DNA of 64,000 bases from Pseudopontixanthobacter vadosimaris. GTDB lineage: Bacteria > Pseudomonadota > Alphaproteobacteria > Sphingomonadales > Sphingomonadaceae. The notes beneath the pieces were generated by a model. It was not told the origin of the DNA and ran no database searches. It saw only the letters and a program-made list of their open reading frames with translations. Shown here one piece after another: positions 51,200 through 61,355 of the stretch; the first letter of the stretch is position 1, and the number at the start of each line of letters is the position of its first letter. Both the position numbers and the translations under genes were made by a program. The DNA lies in NCBI RefSeq assembly GCF_012979275.1, contig NZ_JABASZ010000036.1, positions 144,194-208,193 on the forward strand. The letters run 5' to 3'.

Positions 51200-52672
51200 T
51201 CAGGCAACCTTGTGAACGGGGAAGGACAATTGCGCGGCCGCTTCGTGCCGGGCGTGAAGATCGGTCAGCGACGTGGGATAATCTCCGGTGAAGCAGGCGT
51301 CGCAGAATTGTGGGCAGGCCTTGTTGCGCGGCTCCGACCCGACGGCGCGATACAGCCCGTCGATCGAGACGAAGGCGAGGCTGTCCGCCTTGATGAATTC
51401 GCGCATGGGTTCGACCTCCATACGCGCGGCCAGCAGTTTCGATCGTTCGGGCGTGTCGACGCCGTAGAAGCAGCTATGTGCCGTGGGCGGACTGGCGACG
51501 CGGAAATGGACTTCGCTAGCGCCCGCATCGCGCATCATCTCGACGATTTTCATGCTGGTCGTGCCGCGGACGATGGAATCGTCGATCAGCACGATGCGCT
51601 TGCCTTCGACAAGCCCGCGATTGGCGTTATGCTTGCGCTTGACGCTGGAGTGACGGATGCTGTCCGACGGCTGGATGAAGGTGCGCCCCACATAATGCGA
51701 CCGGATGATGCCGAGTTCGAAGGGTATGCCGGATTGCTGTGCATAGCCGATAGCCGCAGGCACGCCGCTGTCGGGAACGGGGATGACGAGGTCCACATCC
51801 GCCGGGCTTTCGATGGCGAGCTGCGCGCCGATCGCCTTGCGGGCGGAATAGACGCTGCGCCCGTCGAAAACGCTGTCGGGGCGGCTGAAATAGACATGTT
51901 CGAAAATGCAGGGCCGCGACGGATTATTGCCGAACGGACGGAGCGATTCGATCTCTCCATCGAAGTTCACGCGCACGACCTCGCCCGGTTCGACTTGGCG
52001 GACGAATTCCGCGCCAGCGACATCGAAGGCAACCGTTTCGCTGGCGAACAGCACCGCATCGCCCAGCCTGCCCATCACCAGCGGCCTGATGCCGAGCGGG
52101 TCGCGGCAGGCGATCATGCCTTCGGGCGTCATGACGATGAGGGAATAGGCACCCTCGACCAGGCGCAGCGCATCGGTCAGCCGGTCGATCAGCGTGGGAT
52201 AGCGGCTGGTCGCGACGAGATGGATGATGACTTCGGTATCGGAGGTCGACTGGAAGATCGCGCCCCGCTTCACCAGATCATCGCGCAGCGTCTTCGCGTT
52301 CGAGATATTGCCATTATGCGCAACCGCAAATCCGCCGCCCGCCAGGTCGGCGTAGAGCGGCTGGATATTGCGCAGGCCCGATCCGCCGGTGGTGGAATAA
52401 CGCACATGCCCGGCCGCCATGAAGCCCGGCATTTCCGCGATGGCTTCGCTGGAGGAGAAATTGTCGGCAACATGGCCCAGGCCCCGCCGGGCGAAGAATT
52501 CCGTGCCGTCATAGCTGATGATGCCGGCAGCTTCCTGCCCGCGATGCTGAAGCGCATGGAGGCCCAATGCCGCGACTGCCGCGGCGTCGGCCGCATTGAT
52601 GGCACCGAATACTCCGCATTCTTCGCGAAGCTTGTCGCCATCCAGGTCCAGGAAAGGATTGGTAAGGTTCAT
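51200..52672 (-). CDS. purF: Amidophosphoribosyltransferase
   Basis: First committed step of purine synthesis, making phosphoribosylamine from PRPP and glutamine. About 490 aa. The N-terminal propeptide (18 residues) ends before the catalytic Cys19 in REECGVFGAINAAD. The PRPP motif is VLIDDSIVRGTTS. The C-terminal CPQFCDACFTGDYP suggests the iron-sulfur-cluster type of Bacillus. The ATG at 52672 (MNLTNPFL) is chosen; the longer frame reads through non-conserved sequence. It is followed by the SDR gene. Confidence 0.96.
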   Translation of the reverse strand: MNLTNPFLDLDGDKLREECGVFGAINAADAAAVAALGLHALQHRGQEAAGIISYDGTEFFARRGLGHVADNFSSSEAIAEMPGFMAAGHVRYSTTGGSGLRNIQPLYADLAGGGFAVAHNGNISNAKTLRDDLVKRGAIFQSTSDTEVIIHLVATSRYPTLIDRLTDALRLVEGAYSLIVMTPEGMIACRDPLGIRPLVMGRLGDAVLFASETVAFDVAGAEFVRQVEPGEVVRVNFDGEIESLRPFGNNPSRPCIFEHVYFSRPDSVFDGRSVYSARKAIGAQLAIESPADVDLVIPVPDSGVPAAIGYAQQSGIPFELGIIRSHYVGRTFIQPSDSIRHSSVKRKHNANRGLVEGKRIVLIDDSIVRGTTSMKIVEMMRDAGASEVHFRVASPPTAHSCFYGVDTPERSKLLAARMEVEPMREFIKADSLAFVSIDGLYRAVGSEPRNKACPQFCDACFTGDYPTSLTDLHARHEAAAQLSFPVHKVA

Positions 52673-52926
52673 AACGATGCCCGTGGTGCCTGCCTGACGC
52701 CAAAAGTGCTGGCGGTTTCGCCGGTGTTGAGCGCAATGGCGATGTTGCGGCGTGATTACAACCTCCCGGGTGACTGGCGCATGTATGATTTGCCCGTCTT
52801 GCGAACAGGTATGCGATGGCCGCACGAAGAACATTCGTTTGCGGACTCAGCAAAGGTTGCCTAGATGCCACCGCACGCCGCGCATCCGCGCATCCGACGT
52901 TTCCTGAACCGTAAAGCCCCGCACCC

Positions 52927-54168
52927 TTGATCCTTTCCCCATTCGAATGGACGATTGCCAAGCGATACATGCTGCCCGGACGGGGGGAGGCATTCATCGC
53001 GCTGGTCGCCGGCATCAGCGTCGGCGTGGTCATGCTCAGCGTGGCGATGCTGGTCATCGTGATGAGCGTGATGAACGGGTTCCGCGCCGAACTGCTCGAC
53101 AAGATCGTGGGGCTGAACGGTCACGCCATCGTGCAGGGTTACGGGGGCCGTATCGACAATTGGGAAGGTGTGCTCGACGATATCCGCAACACCCAGGGCG
53201 TCACCAGCGCCAGTCCGCTGATCGAACAGCCGCTGCTGATTACCCTGAACGGCCGTGCCGAAGCGGTCATCGTGCGGGGGAACACGGCCGAAGACATCGA
53301 CAAGCTGGAAAAGAACGTCGTCGCCGGCAATCTCGGGGAGGTGGAGCCGGGTTCGGGTACCGTCGCCATCGGCGCGCGGCTGGCGGAGAATATCGGGGCA
53401 GCGGTGGGCAGCACCGTGACGGTGATCAATCCGCAGGGGCGCTCTACGCCGTTCGGCACGGTGCCGCGGCAGGTCGGCTACCGGGTCGCCGCCATCTTCG
53501 AGGTCGGGGTTTACGATTACGATCAGGCCTTCGTCATCATGCCGATTCCCGACGCGCAGACATTGCTGCTGATCGGCGACCAGATCGGCACGATCGAGGT
53601 GACGACGCGGGATGCCGACGAGGTCGACGAGATCCTCGCGCCCGTGACGGCGCAGCTTGCGGGCAGGGCGCAGGTGTCGAGCTGGAAGGTCATAAACAGC
53701 ACCATATTCGAAGCGCTGGAGGTTGAACGCGTGGCAATGTTTTTCGCCCTGTCGATCATCGTGGTGGTGGCTGCATTCAACATCCTGTCGAGCCTTGTCA
53801 TGCTGGTGCGCGCCAAGACGCGGGATATCGCCATCATGCGCACGATGGGCGCGTCGCGGCGCAGCCTGCTCAAGATTTTCGTGACCACCGGTTTCGTCAT
53901 CGGCGCAATCGGCACGCTGGCGGGCCTTGCACTCGGCTTCCTGGTGCTGTTCTTCCGTCAGAACATCGTCGGGGCGATCGGCGCAGTCACCGGGCAGAAC
54001 CTGTGGGATCCGCAGGTTCGGTTCCTTTCCGAACTGCCGTCCAAGACCGATCCTGCAGAGATCATCGGCATCAGCGTGCTTGCGCTGGGGCTGTCGTTCC
54101 TGGCCACCCTATATCCGGCGATGAAGGCGGCGAGCACCGATCCCGTGCAGGTTCTTCGCTATGAATGA
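52927..54168 (+). CDS. lolC: Lipoprotein-releasing ABC transporter permease (LolC/LolE/LolF type)
   Basis: 413 aa inner-membrane permease with four membrane segments and a large periplasmic loop (about 45-265). The start [47 protein letters not shown] is the family signature; the C-terminal part includes the FtsX-like [18 protein letters not shown] pattern. With LolD it moves lipoproteins out of the inner membrane. It starts at TTG 52927 with no good ribosome site. Only one permease gene is present here, so it may act as a homodimer as in LolDF systems. Confidence 0.9.
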   Translation: MILSPFEWTIAKRYMLPGRGEAFIALVAGISVGVVMLSVAMLVIVMSVMNGFRAELLDKIVGLNGHAIVQGYGGRIDNWEGVLDDIRNTQGVTSASPLIEQPLLITLNGRAEAVIVRGNTAEDIDKLEKNVVAGNLGEVEPGSGTVAIGARLAENIGAAVGSTVTVINPQGRSTPFGTVPRQVGYRVAAIFEVGVYDYDQAFVIMPIPDAQTLLLIGDQIGTIEVTTRDADEVDEILAPVTAQLAGRAQVSSWKVINSTIFEALEVERVAMFFALSIIVVVAAFNILSSLVMLVRAKTRDIAIMRTMGASRRSLLKIFVTTGFVIGAIGTLAGLALGFLVLFFRQNIVGAIGAVTGQNLWDPQVRFLSELPSKTDPAEIIGISVLALGLSFLATLYPAMKAASTDPVQVLRYE

Positions 54169-54892
54169 CTCCCCGGCCGTCAGCCGCGCAAGCGCCGAAC
54201 CCGTGGTGCGGCTGCGTAATCTGACTCGCTCGTTCGAACAGGGCGGAGTGCGTATCGATGTGCTGCGCGGGGTTGATCTCGATATCGCTCAGGGCGAAAT
54301 CGTCGCGCTGCTCGGTCCTTCGGGATCGGGTAAATCGACGATGCTCCAGGCGGTCGGCCTGCTGGAAGGCGGGTTTGGCGGGGGGCTGGAGATCGCCGGG
54401 GTGGAAGCTGGCAAACTGCCGTCCGACGGGCGAACCGAATTGCGGCGCAATCATCTCGGCTTCGTTTATCAGTTCCATCATCTTCTGCCCGATTTCAACG
54501 CGCTGGAAAATGTGGTGCTGCCGCAATTGGTGGCGGGCAAACCGCGGGCTGCTGCGGAAGAACGGGCCGCGTCCATTCTCGGCGCGCTTGGCCTCGAACA
54601 CCGGCTCAATCACAGGCCAAGCCAGCTTTCCGGGGGCGAGCAGCAGCGCGTCGCCGTCGCCCGCGCCATCGCCAACCGGCCCAAGCTGGTGCTGGCCGAC
54701 GAACCCACCGGCAATCTCGACGAAAAGACATCGGACCGCGTTCTCGCGCAGTTCCTCGAACTGGTGCGCGAGGAAGGAAGTTCGGCGCTGGTCGCAACCC
54801 ATAATGAAGGGCTTGCGGCCCGCATGGACAGGGTGGTGCGCCTGCATGAAGGATTGCTCGAACAGGAACCGGACGGCGGCCGGCAGGGTTGA
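54161..54892 (+). CDS. lolD: Lipoprotein-releasing ABC transporter ATP-binding protein
   Basis: 243 aa ATPase of the lipoprotein-releasing system. Walker [11 protein letters not shown], signature [15 protein letters not shown], Walker [13 protein letters not shown], and the H-loop VATHNEG are intact. Its start overlaps lolC by 8 bases, consistent with co-translation. It follows the LolD pattern rather than that of a general MacB-type ATPase. Confidence 0.92.
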   Translation: MNDSPAVSRASAEPVVRLRNLTRSFEQGGVRIDVLRGVDLDIAQGEIVALLGPSGSGKSTMLQAVGLLEGGFGGGLEIAGVEAGKLPSDGRTELRRNHLGFVYQFHHLLPDFNALENVVLPQLVAGKPRAAAEERAASILGALGLEHRLNHRPSQLSGGEQQRVAVARAIANRPKLVLADEPTGNLDEKTSDRVLAQFLELVREEGSSALVATHNEGLAARMDRVVRLHEGLLEQEPDGGRQG

Positions 54893-54919
54893 TCGGGTGA
54901 GACACATATTTCAGGAACA

Positions 54920-55204
54920 ATGAGCATGACCGATCATCCCAGTACCTACAGCGCCGACGACACGTTCCGCGAGGGCGTGCAGTGGGATGACCGCGCATCG
55001 TTGCATATCGCGCATGACGGGCAGGGCATCTTCGATTCCATGAAGGGTCTGCGGCGGGGTTCGCTGGCGGAGCTCGTTGCGCAGGTTGCCTCCATGCCCG
55101 AAGAGGAACGCCGCAAATACGTGATACAGAAGGCGGGCGACCACAAATTGGGCAATGCCGAGATCATGGCGCTGGCCGCGCGCGACGATTTTCCGCTGAG
55201 ATAG
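54920..55204 (+). CDS. Small conserved-looking protein of unknown function
   Basis: 94 aa, charged and soluble, with no signal or membrane segment. Notable segments are HIAHDGQGIFDSMKGLRRGSLAELVAQVASMPEEERRKYVIQKAGDHKL. I do not recognise the family. It lies 27 bases after lolD and 13 before gpx in one direction, so it is probably part of that transcription unit. An ATG two codons later (54926) is an alternative start. A ribosome-like AGGAACA precedes. Confidence 0.65.
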   Translation: MSMTDHPSTYSADDTFREGVQWDDRASLHIAHDGQGIFDSMKGLRRGSLAELVAQVASMPEEERRKYVIQKAGDHKLGNAEIMALAARDDFPLR

Positions 55205-55217
55205 CCGAATACCCGCG

Positions 55218-55727
55218 ATGACCAATGTCGCTGAATTCCATGCAACCATGCCCGGCGGTGACCGCCGCAGTCTTGCCGCATATGCCGGCAAGGTCATCCT
55301 CATCGTCAACACGGCCAGCCATTGCGGCTTCACCAGCCAATATGAAGGGCTGGAGCAGTTGCAGCGCCGTTTCGCCGAACGCGGGTTCACGGTCCTGGCA
55401 TTCCCCTGCAACCAGTTCGGCGGTCAGGAACCTGGCGACGCTGCCGAAATTGCCGAATTCTGCCGCGTGAATTACGACACGACCTTCCCGCTGATGGGCA
55501 AGATCGAGGTGAATGGCGACCGGGCCGACCCGCTCTTCGACTGGCTGAAGAAGGAAGCGCCGGGCCTGCTGGGAAGCAGGCGCATCAAGTGGAACTTCAC
55601 GAAGTTTCTCGTCGGGCGCGACGGTCAGGTCGTGCGGCGCTATGGCCCTGCCGACAAGCCGGAAGCCATCGCCGCAGATATCGAGCGCGAATTGAAGCGG
55701 CAGAATACAGTCGCATCCGATGATTGA
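55218..55727 (+). CDS. gpx: Glutathione peroxidase family protein (Cys type)
   Basis: Thiol peroxidase of the GPx fold; in bacteria usually works with thioredoxin, not glutathione. 169 aa. The peroxidatic Cys36 is in NTASHCGFTSQY; the second motif FPCNQFGGQEPG and WNFTKFLVG are intact. It has Cys in the place of selenocysteine. It overlaps the next gene by 8 bases and is part of the lolC-dnaE neighbourhood. Confidence 0.93.
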   Translation: MTNVAEFHATMPGGDRRSLAAYAGKVILIVNTASHCGFTSQYEGLEQLQRRFAERGFTVLAFPCNQFGGQEPGDAAEIAEFCRVNYDTTFPLMGKIEVNGDRADPLFDWLKKEAPGLLGSRRIKWNFTKFLVGRDGQVVRRYGPADKPEAIAADIERELKRQNTVASDD

Positions 55728-56085
55728 CAGCGCGCAGGCATGGTTCCTGTCGCTTGGCACGAATTACGGCGTCAATCCGTGGATCTTCGGTGCGATATAT
55801 GTCGGCGCAATTCCGTTCTTCCTCCTGTCGATCGCATGGCTGGTGCGCCGCGCACGCGCCGGCCGGTCCATCGTCGCGCCGGCGATGCTGGCGGGATTCT
55901 TCTTCGTTTCCGCCTATCTCTACCTTGCCATAGCAGGGCGCAATATTCCGGTCTGGGTGTGGCTGTTCCTCACCCTGCTCGTCGCCTGGGGGGCATTCAC
56001 GACCATACGCGATACGCGGGCCAGGGTGGCCGCAGCCAGGATCGATGGCGACCCGTCCGTTACTCGCGACGACGAGACTCCGTAA
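55720..56085 (+). CDS. Small membrane protein of unknown function
   Basis: 121 aa with three hydrophobic segments (about 22-41, 52-71, 76-92), basic residues between, and a charged C-terminal tail. I do not recognise a family. Its start lies inside gpx (8-base overlap), which suggests coupling. It is placed just before dnaE. Confidence 0.65.
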   Translation: MIDSAQAWFLSLGTNYGVNPWIFGAIYVGAIPFFLLSIAWLVRRARAGRSIVAPAMLAGFFFVSAYLYLAIAGRNIPVWVWLFLTLLVAWGAFTTIRDTRARVAAARIDGDPSVTRDDETP

Positions 56086-56166
56086 CTGTCGACAGACCTG
56101 TGCAAACCGGCAGTTGCATCCCTGCCGCGAGATTGCTCTTCCCTGCCAATTCCCTATTTCGAGATC

Positions 56167-59100
56167 ATGGCCAGACACGCTCCTTTCGTTCCGCTTCGCA
56201 TCATGTCGTCCTATTCGATGCTGGAAGGCGCGATCGATCCCAAGGACATCGCGAAACTGGCGAAGGAACGCGGCTTCCCCGCAATCGCCATCTGTGACCG
56301 GAACGGGCTGTACGGAGTGGTCGCCTTTGCCGAAGCCTGCTTCAGGGAAGGCGTGCAGCCGATCATCGGCACGCTGCTGGGCGTGGCGCGCGACGCCGCC
56401 GGCAAGCAGGTGGATTATCTGCCGCTCTACGCCCAGGATGAGGCCGGCTACGACAATCTGTGCCACCTTGTCAGCAAGGCGCATCTGAACCGCCCGCTGG
56501 AATATGAGCCGCACGTTGCCCTTGCCGATCTCGACGGTCACACCGACGGGCTGATCGCGCTGAGCGGGGGCGCGGAAGGTGCGATGTCCCGGCTTTTCGC
56601 CGAAGGGCAGGGCCGCGATGCACAGGCCATGTGCGACCGCTTGCAGAAGCTGTTCACCGGCAGGTTCTATGTCGAATTGTCCCGGCGCGACAATCCGGTG
56701 CAGGACCGCGCCGAAGACGCTCTGATAGATCTCGCCTATGCCCGCGATCTGCCGCTTGTCGCCACCAATCCGGCCAATTTTGCCGAGGCGCATTTTCACG
56801 CGGCACACGACGCCATGCTGTGCATCGCGCAGTCCAGCCAGATCGATGCCGATGACCGGGTGCGCTCCAACCCCGAAAGCTACGTCAAGACTGCCGATGT
56901 CATGGCCCGCACCTTCGACGATCTGCCGGTGGCGACCGCAAATACGCTGACCATCGCCCGCCGCTGCGCCTTCGCGCCGCCAAGCCGCGCGCCCATCCTG
57001 CCAAGCCTTGCCGGCGATCAGGAAGGTGAGGCCCGGATGCTGGCCGACGATGCGCGCGCAGGGCTGCAAGCGCGCCTTGCGCCTTATGGCGAGTTGAGCG
57101 CCGAAGAGCGGAAAGTCTATGACGACCGCTTGGCATTCGAGGTGGACGTCATCACCGGCATGGGCTTTCCGGGCTATTTCCTGATCGTTGCCGATTTCAT
57201 CAAATGGGCCAAGGACAATGGCATTCCGGTGGGGCCGGGCCGTGGATCGGGTGCGGGCAGCCTGGTGGCGTGGGCGCTGACCATTACCGATCTCGACCCC
57301 ATAAGGCTGGGGCTGCTGTTCGAACGCTTTCTCAACCCGGAACGCGTTTCGATGCCCGATTTCGATATCGATTTCTGCGAAACCCGCCGCGGCGAAGTCA
57401 TTCGCTACGTGCAGAAGAAATACGGTGACGATCACGTCGCGCAGATCATCACCTTCGGCAAGATGAAGGCCCGCGCCGTGCTGCGCGATTGCGGGCGCAT
57501 CCTGCAGATGGGCTATGGCCATGTGGATCGTATCTGCAAGATGATCCCCAATCATCCGACCGACCCGTGGACGCTGATGCGGACGCTGAACGGGTCGGCG
57601 GAATTCAAGCGGGAGTATGACAATGACAATGACGTGAAGCGGCTGGTCGACCTGGCCATGCAGCTTGAAGGCTTTCCCCGCAATTCCAGCACCCATGCGG
57701 CAGGCGTGGTGATCGGCGACAGGCCGCTGGCGCAACTGGTGCCGCTCTACCGCGATCCGCGGTCCGACATGCCGGTGACGCAGTTCGACATGAAATATGT
57801 CGAGACTTCGGGCCTCGTCAAATTCGACTTTCTCGGCCTCAAGACCCTTTCGGTGCTGCGAAAGGCAGTCGATCTGCTGGAGAAGCGCGGGATCGGGATC
57901 GACCTGTCGAACCTGCCGATGGAGGACGAGACAGTCTTCGCCCTGTTGCAGCGGGGCGATACCGTCGGTGTGTTCCAGCTGGAATCCGAAGGCATGCGCC
58001 GTACGCTGGCCGCGGTAAAGCCGACCAATTTCGGCGACATCATCGCGCTCGTTTCGCTCTACCGCCCTGGCCCGATGGACAATATTCCGCTGTTCGGCAA
58101 ACGCAAGAACGGCGAGGTCGCGATCGCCTATCCGCATGGCAAGCTGGAAGGCATTCTCGCCGAAACCTACGGCATCTTCGTCTATCAGGAACAGGTCATG
58201 CAGGCGGCCCAGATCCTGGCCGGCTATTCACTGGGCGATGCCGACCTTCTGCGCCGCGCGATGGGCAAGAAGGTCCAGGCCGAAATGGACGCGCAGCGCC
58301 AGCGTTTCGTCGATGGCTGCCGCGAGGTGTCCGGCATCGAGGCGAAACAGGCGAACGAGTTGTTCGACCTTATCGACAAATTCGCAGGCTATGGTTTCAA
58401 CAAATCGCACGCTGCCGCCTATGCCTTGCTGGCCTATCAGACGGCATGGCTGAAAACGCATTACCCGCATGAATTCTACGCCGCATCCATGTGTTTCGAC
58501 ATGCATCAGTCGGAGAAGCTGGCCGTTTTCGTGGACGATGCACGGCGGGCCGGGATCGAGATCACGCCGCCCGATATCAACCGCAGCGAGGCCGAGTTCA
58601 CCGTCGAGCAGACGGATGATGGCTACGCCGTGCGCTATGCGCTCGCCGGCCTGCGCAATGTGGGAGAGAAGGCGATGGAGAGCATCGTCGGCGATCGCGA
58701 GGCCTCCGGATGGTTCGAAAGCTTAGAGCAATTGTGCGACAGATTGCCTGCCGGGTCGATGAACCGCCGCCAGATGGAGGCGCTGGCCTGCGCAGGCGCC
58801 TTCGACCGGCTGGAGCCGAACCGCGCAAAGGTTATCGAGAATGTCGAGATGCTGCTGGCGGTTGCCGATGCTGCCGAGCGGGAGCGCAACAGCGGGCAGG
58901 CGGCGCTGTTCGGCGGCGAGGACACGCAGGATCGGGCTCTGCGGCTCAAGGACACACCGGAATGGACGCGGCCCGAAAGGATGGACCGCGAGCGGGAGGC
59001 CTTCGGCTTTTTCTTCTCCGCCCATCCCGTGCAGCAATATCGCGTGGTGGCCTCGGCCAATGGCGCGCGCAGCTATGCCAGCCTGATGGAAGGCGGCGCA

Positions 59101-59640
59101 ACGGGGGGCAGGGCGCCTGCCGTCATGGCGGCGATGGTCGAAAGCGTCAAACGCGGGCAGACCCGCCGCGGTGCGGACTTCATCCGCGCCGAATTTTCCG
59201 ATCAATCGGGCCAGTTCAGTGCCGCCTGTTTCGAGGAAGGCCTTCTGGAACAGTTCCAGAAGTGGGCGGCAGATGGCACCTGCGTCCTGCTCAATGTCGA
59301 ACTCGACAGTCCCAGCCCCGACGAACCGCCCCGTATCACCGTACGCGGCGCGCGGCCGCTGGAGGATGTGAAGAGCGGATCGCGCATGGCGCTCACGATG
59401 GAGATACGCAGCGAAGCGGCCCTGCTGGCCCTGCGTGAGGCCCTCGTGCCCGGAACGCCCGGCATGGGCGAGGTGACGGTGGTTTTGCGGACGGATAGTG
59501 GGGAAAGGCCGACCTTACGCCTTGGCAGCGATTTCGCGCTCGACGGTGAACTGGCGGAACGGCTGGTGGAGATCGACGGGTTGAATGATGTCTCGCTCAC
59601 AAGCAGGCGCGGCGCCGCGCATCTGCGCCTGGTGGCCTGA
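56167..59640 (+). CDS. dnaE: DNA polymerase III alpha subunit
   Basis: Replicative DNA polymerase. 1157 aa, the normal length. Order: N-terminal PHP domain (RIMSSYSMLEGAIDP), palm with the acidic motif PDFDIDFCE at about 397-405 and GPGRGSGAGSLVAWALTITDLDP before it, then LKFDFLGLKTL, fingers, a helix-hairpin-helix and an OB domain (KRGQTRRGADFIRAEF), and a tau-binding tail. It has no polC-type insert and no exonuclease domain. It follows a small membrane gene with an 81-base gap. Confidence 0.97.
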   Translation: MARHAPFVPLRIMSSYSMLEGAIDPKDIAKLAKERGFPAIAICDRNGLYGVVAFAEACFREGVQPIIGTLLGVARDAAGKQVDYLPLYAQDEAGYDNLCHLVSKAHLNRPLEYEPHVALADLDGHTDGLIALSGGAEGAMSRLFAEGQGRDAQAMCDRLQKLFTGRFYVELSRRDNPVQDRAEDALIDLAYARDLPLVATNPANFAEAHFHAAHDAMLCIAQSSQIDADDRVRSNPESYVKTADVMARTFDDLPVATANTLTIARRCAFAPPSRAPILPSLAGDQEGEARMLADDARAGLQARLAPYGELSAEERKVYDDRLAFEVDVITGMGFPGYFLIVADFIKWAKDNGIPVGPGRGSGAGSLVAWALTITDLDPIRLGLLFERFLNPERVSMPDFDIDFCETRRGEVIRYVQKKYGDDHVAQIITFGKMKARAVLRDCGRILQMGYGHVDRICKMIPNHPTDPWTLMRTLNGSAEFKREYDNDNDVKRLVDLAMQLEGFPRNSSTHAAGVVIGDRPLAQLVPLYRDPRSDMPVTQFDMKYVETSGLVKFDFLGLKTLSVLRKAVDLLEKRGIGIDLSNLPMEDETVFALLQRGDTVGVFQLESEGMRRTLAAVKPTNFGDIIALVSLYRPGPMDNIPLFGKRKNGEVAIAYPHGKLEGILAETYGIFVYQEQVMQAAQILAGYSLGDADLLRRAMGKKVQAEMDAQRQRFVDGCREVSGIEAKQANELFDLIDKFAGYGFNKSHAAAYALLAYQTAWLKTHYPHEFYAASMCFDMHQSEKLAVFVDDARRAGIEITPPDINRSEAEFTVEQTDDGYAVRYALAGLRNVGEKAMESIVGDREASGWFESLEQLCDRLPAGSMNRRQMEALACAGAFDRLEPNRAKVIENVEMLLAVADAAERERNSGQAALFGGEDTQDRALRLKDTPEWTRPERMDREREAFGFFFSAHPVQQYRVVASANGARSYASLMEGGATGGRAPAVMAAMVESVKRGQTRRGADFIRAEFSDQSGQFSAACFEEGLLEQFQKWAADGTCVLLNVELDSPSPDEPPRITVRGARPLEDVKSGSRMALTMEIRSEAALLALREALVPGTPGMGEVTVVLRTDSGERPTLRLGSDFALDGELAERLVEIDGLNDVSLTSRRGAAHLRLVA

Positions 59641-59753
59641 TCCGTCCCCCTCCTTCGCCTGATCGGGAACCGGCGCGGCCGGCAGCGACAGGCCAATTGC
59701 CCTGCCGCACAACCATCGTCATAGTACGACACGACGACAGGCAGGAGAGGATG

Positions 59754-61355
59754 ATGAATATGCCGGACCTTGGCGCAATGCAGGACTGGTCGCTGGTGGT
59801 CACACACCTCGTGGATCACGCCGCGCGCGAACATGGCACGCGCGAGATCGTCACCCGCTGGGCCGACGGCAGCCAGACCAGGACAGACTGGGCCGGCATC
59901 CGCCGCGACGCCCTGAAGATGAAGCAGGCGCTGGAGAGCTGCGGTATCCGAAAGGGCGACCGGATCGCGACATTGGCGATGAACCATGCGCGGCATCTGG
60001 TCAGCTGGTACGGCGCGGTGGGGGCAGGCGGCATCCTCCACACGATCAACCCCCGCCTGTTCGAAGACCAGCTGGAATATATCGCCAATCACGCGGAGGA
60101 TCGCGTGCTGCTTTACGATGCGGCCTTCAAGCCGCTGGTGGAAAAGATGAAGCCGCTCTGGACGACCATCGAACAGTACATCTGCTATGACGATGGCGAG
60201 TTCGAAAGCTGGATCGGTGCCGAAGACGGCGACACCGACTGGGCCGATGTGGACGAGCGCGACCCGTGCATGCTGTGCTATACCAGCGGCACGACGGGCA
60301 ACCCGAAGGGCGTGCTCTACGAACACCGTTCCACCATGCTTCATGCCCTGTCCGGCATGCAGCCCCACGCCTTCGATTTCGACGCCAGCACCGTCATGCT
60401 GCCGGTGGTGCCGATGTTCCACGCCGCCAGCTGGGGGCTGCCGTGGACAGGAGCCGCAGCGGGGGTGAAATTCGTATTCTCCGCCGTGAACGAACCCGAG
60501 GTGCTCTGCAATCTGATGACCGAGGAAAAGGTCACCGACAGCGCGGGCGTGCCGACGGTCTGGCTTGGCATCTTCCAATATTGCGATGCCAATGATCTGC
60601 CATTGCCGAAGCTTGCAACCGCCACCATCGGCGGGTCGGCCGCGCCCCGCTTCATGATCGAACGGCTGATGAAGAACGGCACCCGCGTGGCGCATGCCTG
60701 GGGCATGACCGAGACAAGCCCCATCGGAACTGTCGGCGCGCCGACACATGATTGGGCGGAGAAAAGCTTCGACGAGAAGGTTTCCATCGTGGCGATGCAG
60801 GGCCGCCCCGTTTTCGGCGTGGAGCTGCGCACAGTCGAATTGGACGACATGGCGACCGAACTGCCGCGCGATGGCAGGACTTCAGGCGCTTTGCAGATTC
60901 GCGGGCCATGGGTGGTGAAGCGTTATTTCAAGGCGGAAGAGGATGCGACGAACGTGGATGGCTGGTTCGATACCGGCGATGTCGGCATCATCCATCCCGA
61001 TGGCACGCTGCAACTGACTGACAGGACGAAGGACGTCATCAAGTCGGGCGGGGAATGGATCAGTTCGGTCGAGCTCGAGAATGCCGCCGCCGGGCACCCC
61101 GCCGTGGCAGAGGCAGCCGCGATCGGCATGGCGCATCCGAAATGGGACGAACGTCCCGTCCTCTTCGTCGTCCGCAAGCCGGGCACGAATGTCACGGGGG
61201 AGGAGTTGCGCGCGTTCCTCACCGGCCATGTTGCCAAGTGGTGGCTGCCCGACGCGATCGAATTCATCGATGAGATACCGCACACGGCAACCGGCAAGAT
61301 CAGCAAGAAGGATCTGCGCTCGCGCTTCAGCGATTATGTTCTGGAGGATGCATGA
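59754..61355 (+). CDS. Acyl-CoA synthetase (long- or medium-chain fatty acid type)
   Basis: About 533 aa AMP-forming synthetase. The P-loop-like motif YTSGTTGNPKGVLYEH, HAWGMTETSPIG, DRTKDVIKSGGEWISSVELE, and TATGKISKKDLR are all intact, and the acyl-pocket region (PVVPMFHAASWGLPWTG) fits long-chain members. ATG at 59754 is favoured by spacing from AGGAG (6 bases); ATGs at 59751 and 59760 are alternatives. It overlaps the following DUF1330 gene by four bases, so fatty acid activation may be linked to it. Confidence 0.92.
   Translation: MNMPDLGAMQDWSLVVTHLVDHAAREHGTREIVTRWADGSQTRTDWAGIRRDALKMKQALESCGIRKGDRIATLAMNHARHLVSWYGAVGAGGILHTINPRLFEDQLEYIANHAEDRVLLYDAAFKPLVEKMKPLWTTIEQYICYDDGEFESWIGAEDGDTDWADVDERDPCMLCYTSGTTGNPKGVLYEHRSTMLHALSGMQPHAFDFDASTVMLPVVPMFHAASWGLPWTGAAAGVKFVFSAVNEPEVLCNLMTEEKVTDSAGVPTVWLGIFQYCDANDLPLPKLATATIGGSAAPRFMIERLMKNGTRVAHAWGMTETSPIGTVGAPTHDWAEKSFDEKVSIVAMQGRPVFGVELRTVELDDMATELPRDGRTSGALQIRGPWVVKRYFKAEEDATNVDGWFDTGDVGIIHPDGTLQLTDRTKDVIKSGGEWISSVELENAAAGHPAVAEAAAIGMAHPKWDERPVLFVVRKPGTNVTGEELRAFLTGHVAKWWLPDAIEFIDEIPHTATGKISKKDLRSRFSDYVLEDA

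Noticed and set aside
50504..52864. 786-residue open frame antisense to the SDR and purF genes
   Set aside because: Low-complexity, Arg/Gly/Ala-rich, covers two real genes on the other strand.
55597..58137. 846-residue open frame antisense to dnaE
   Set aside because: It runs over conserved dnaE and the membrane gene, is His/Arg/Gln rich with no recognised domain, and is the usual mirror frame of a high-GC gene.
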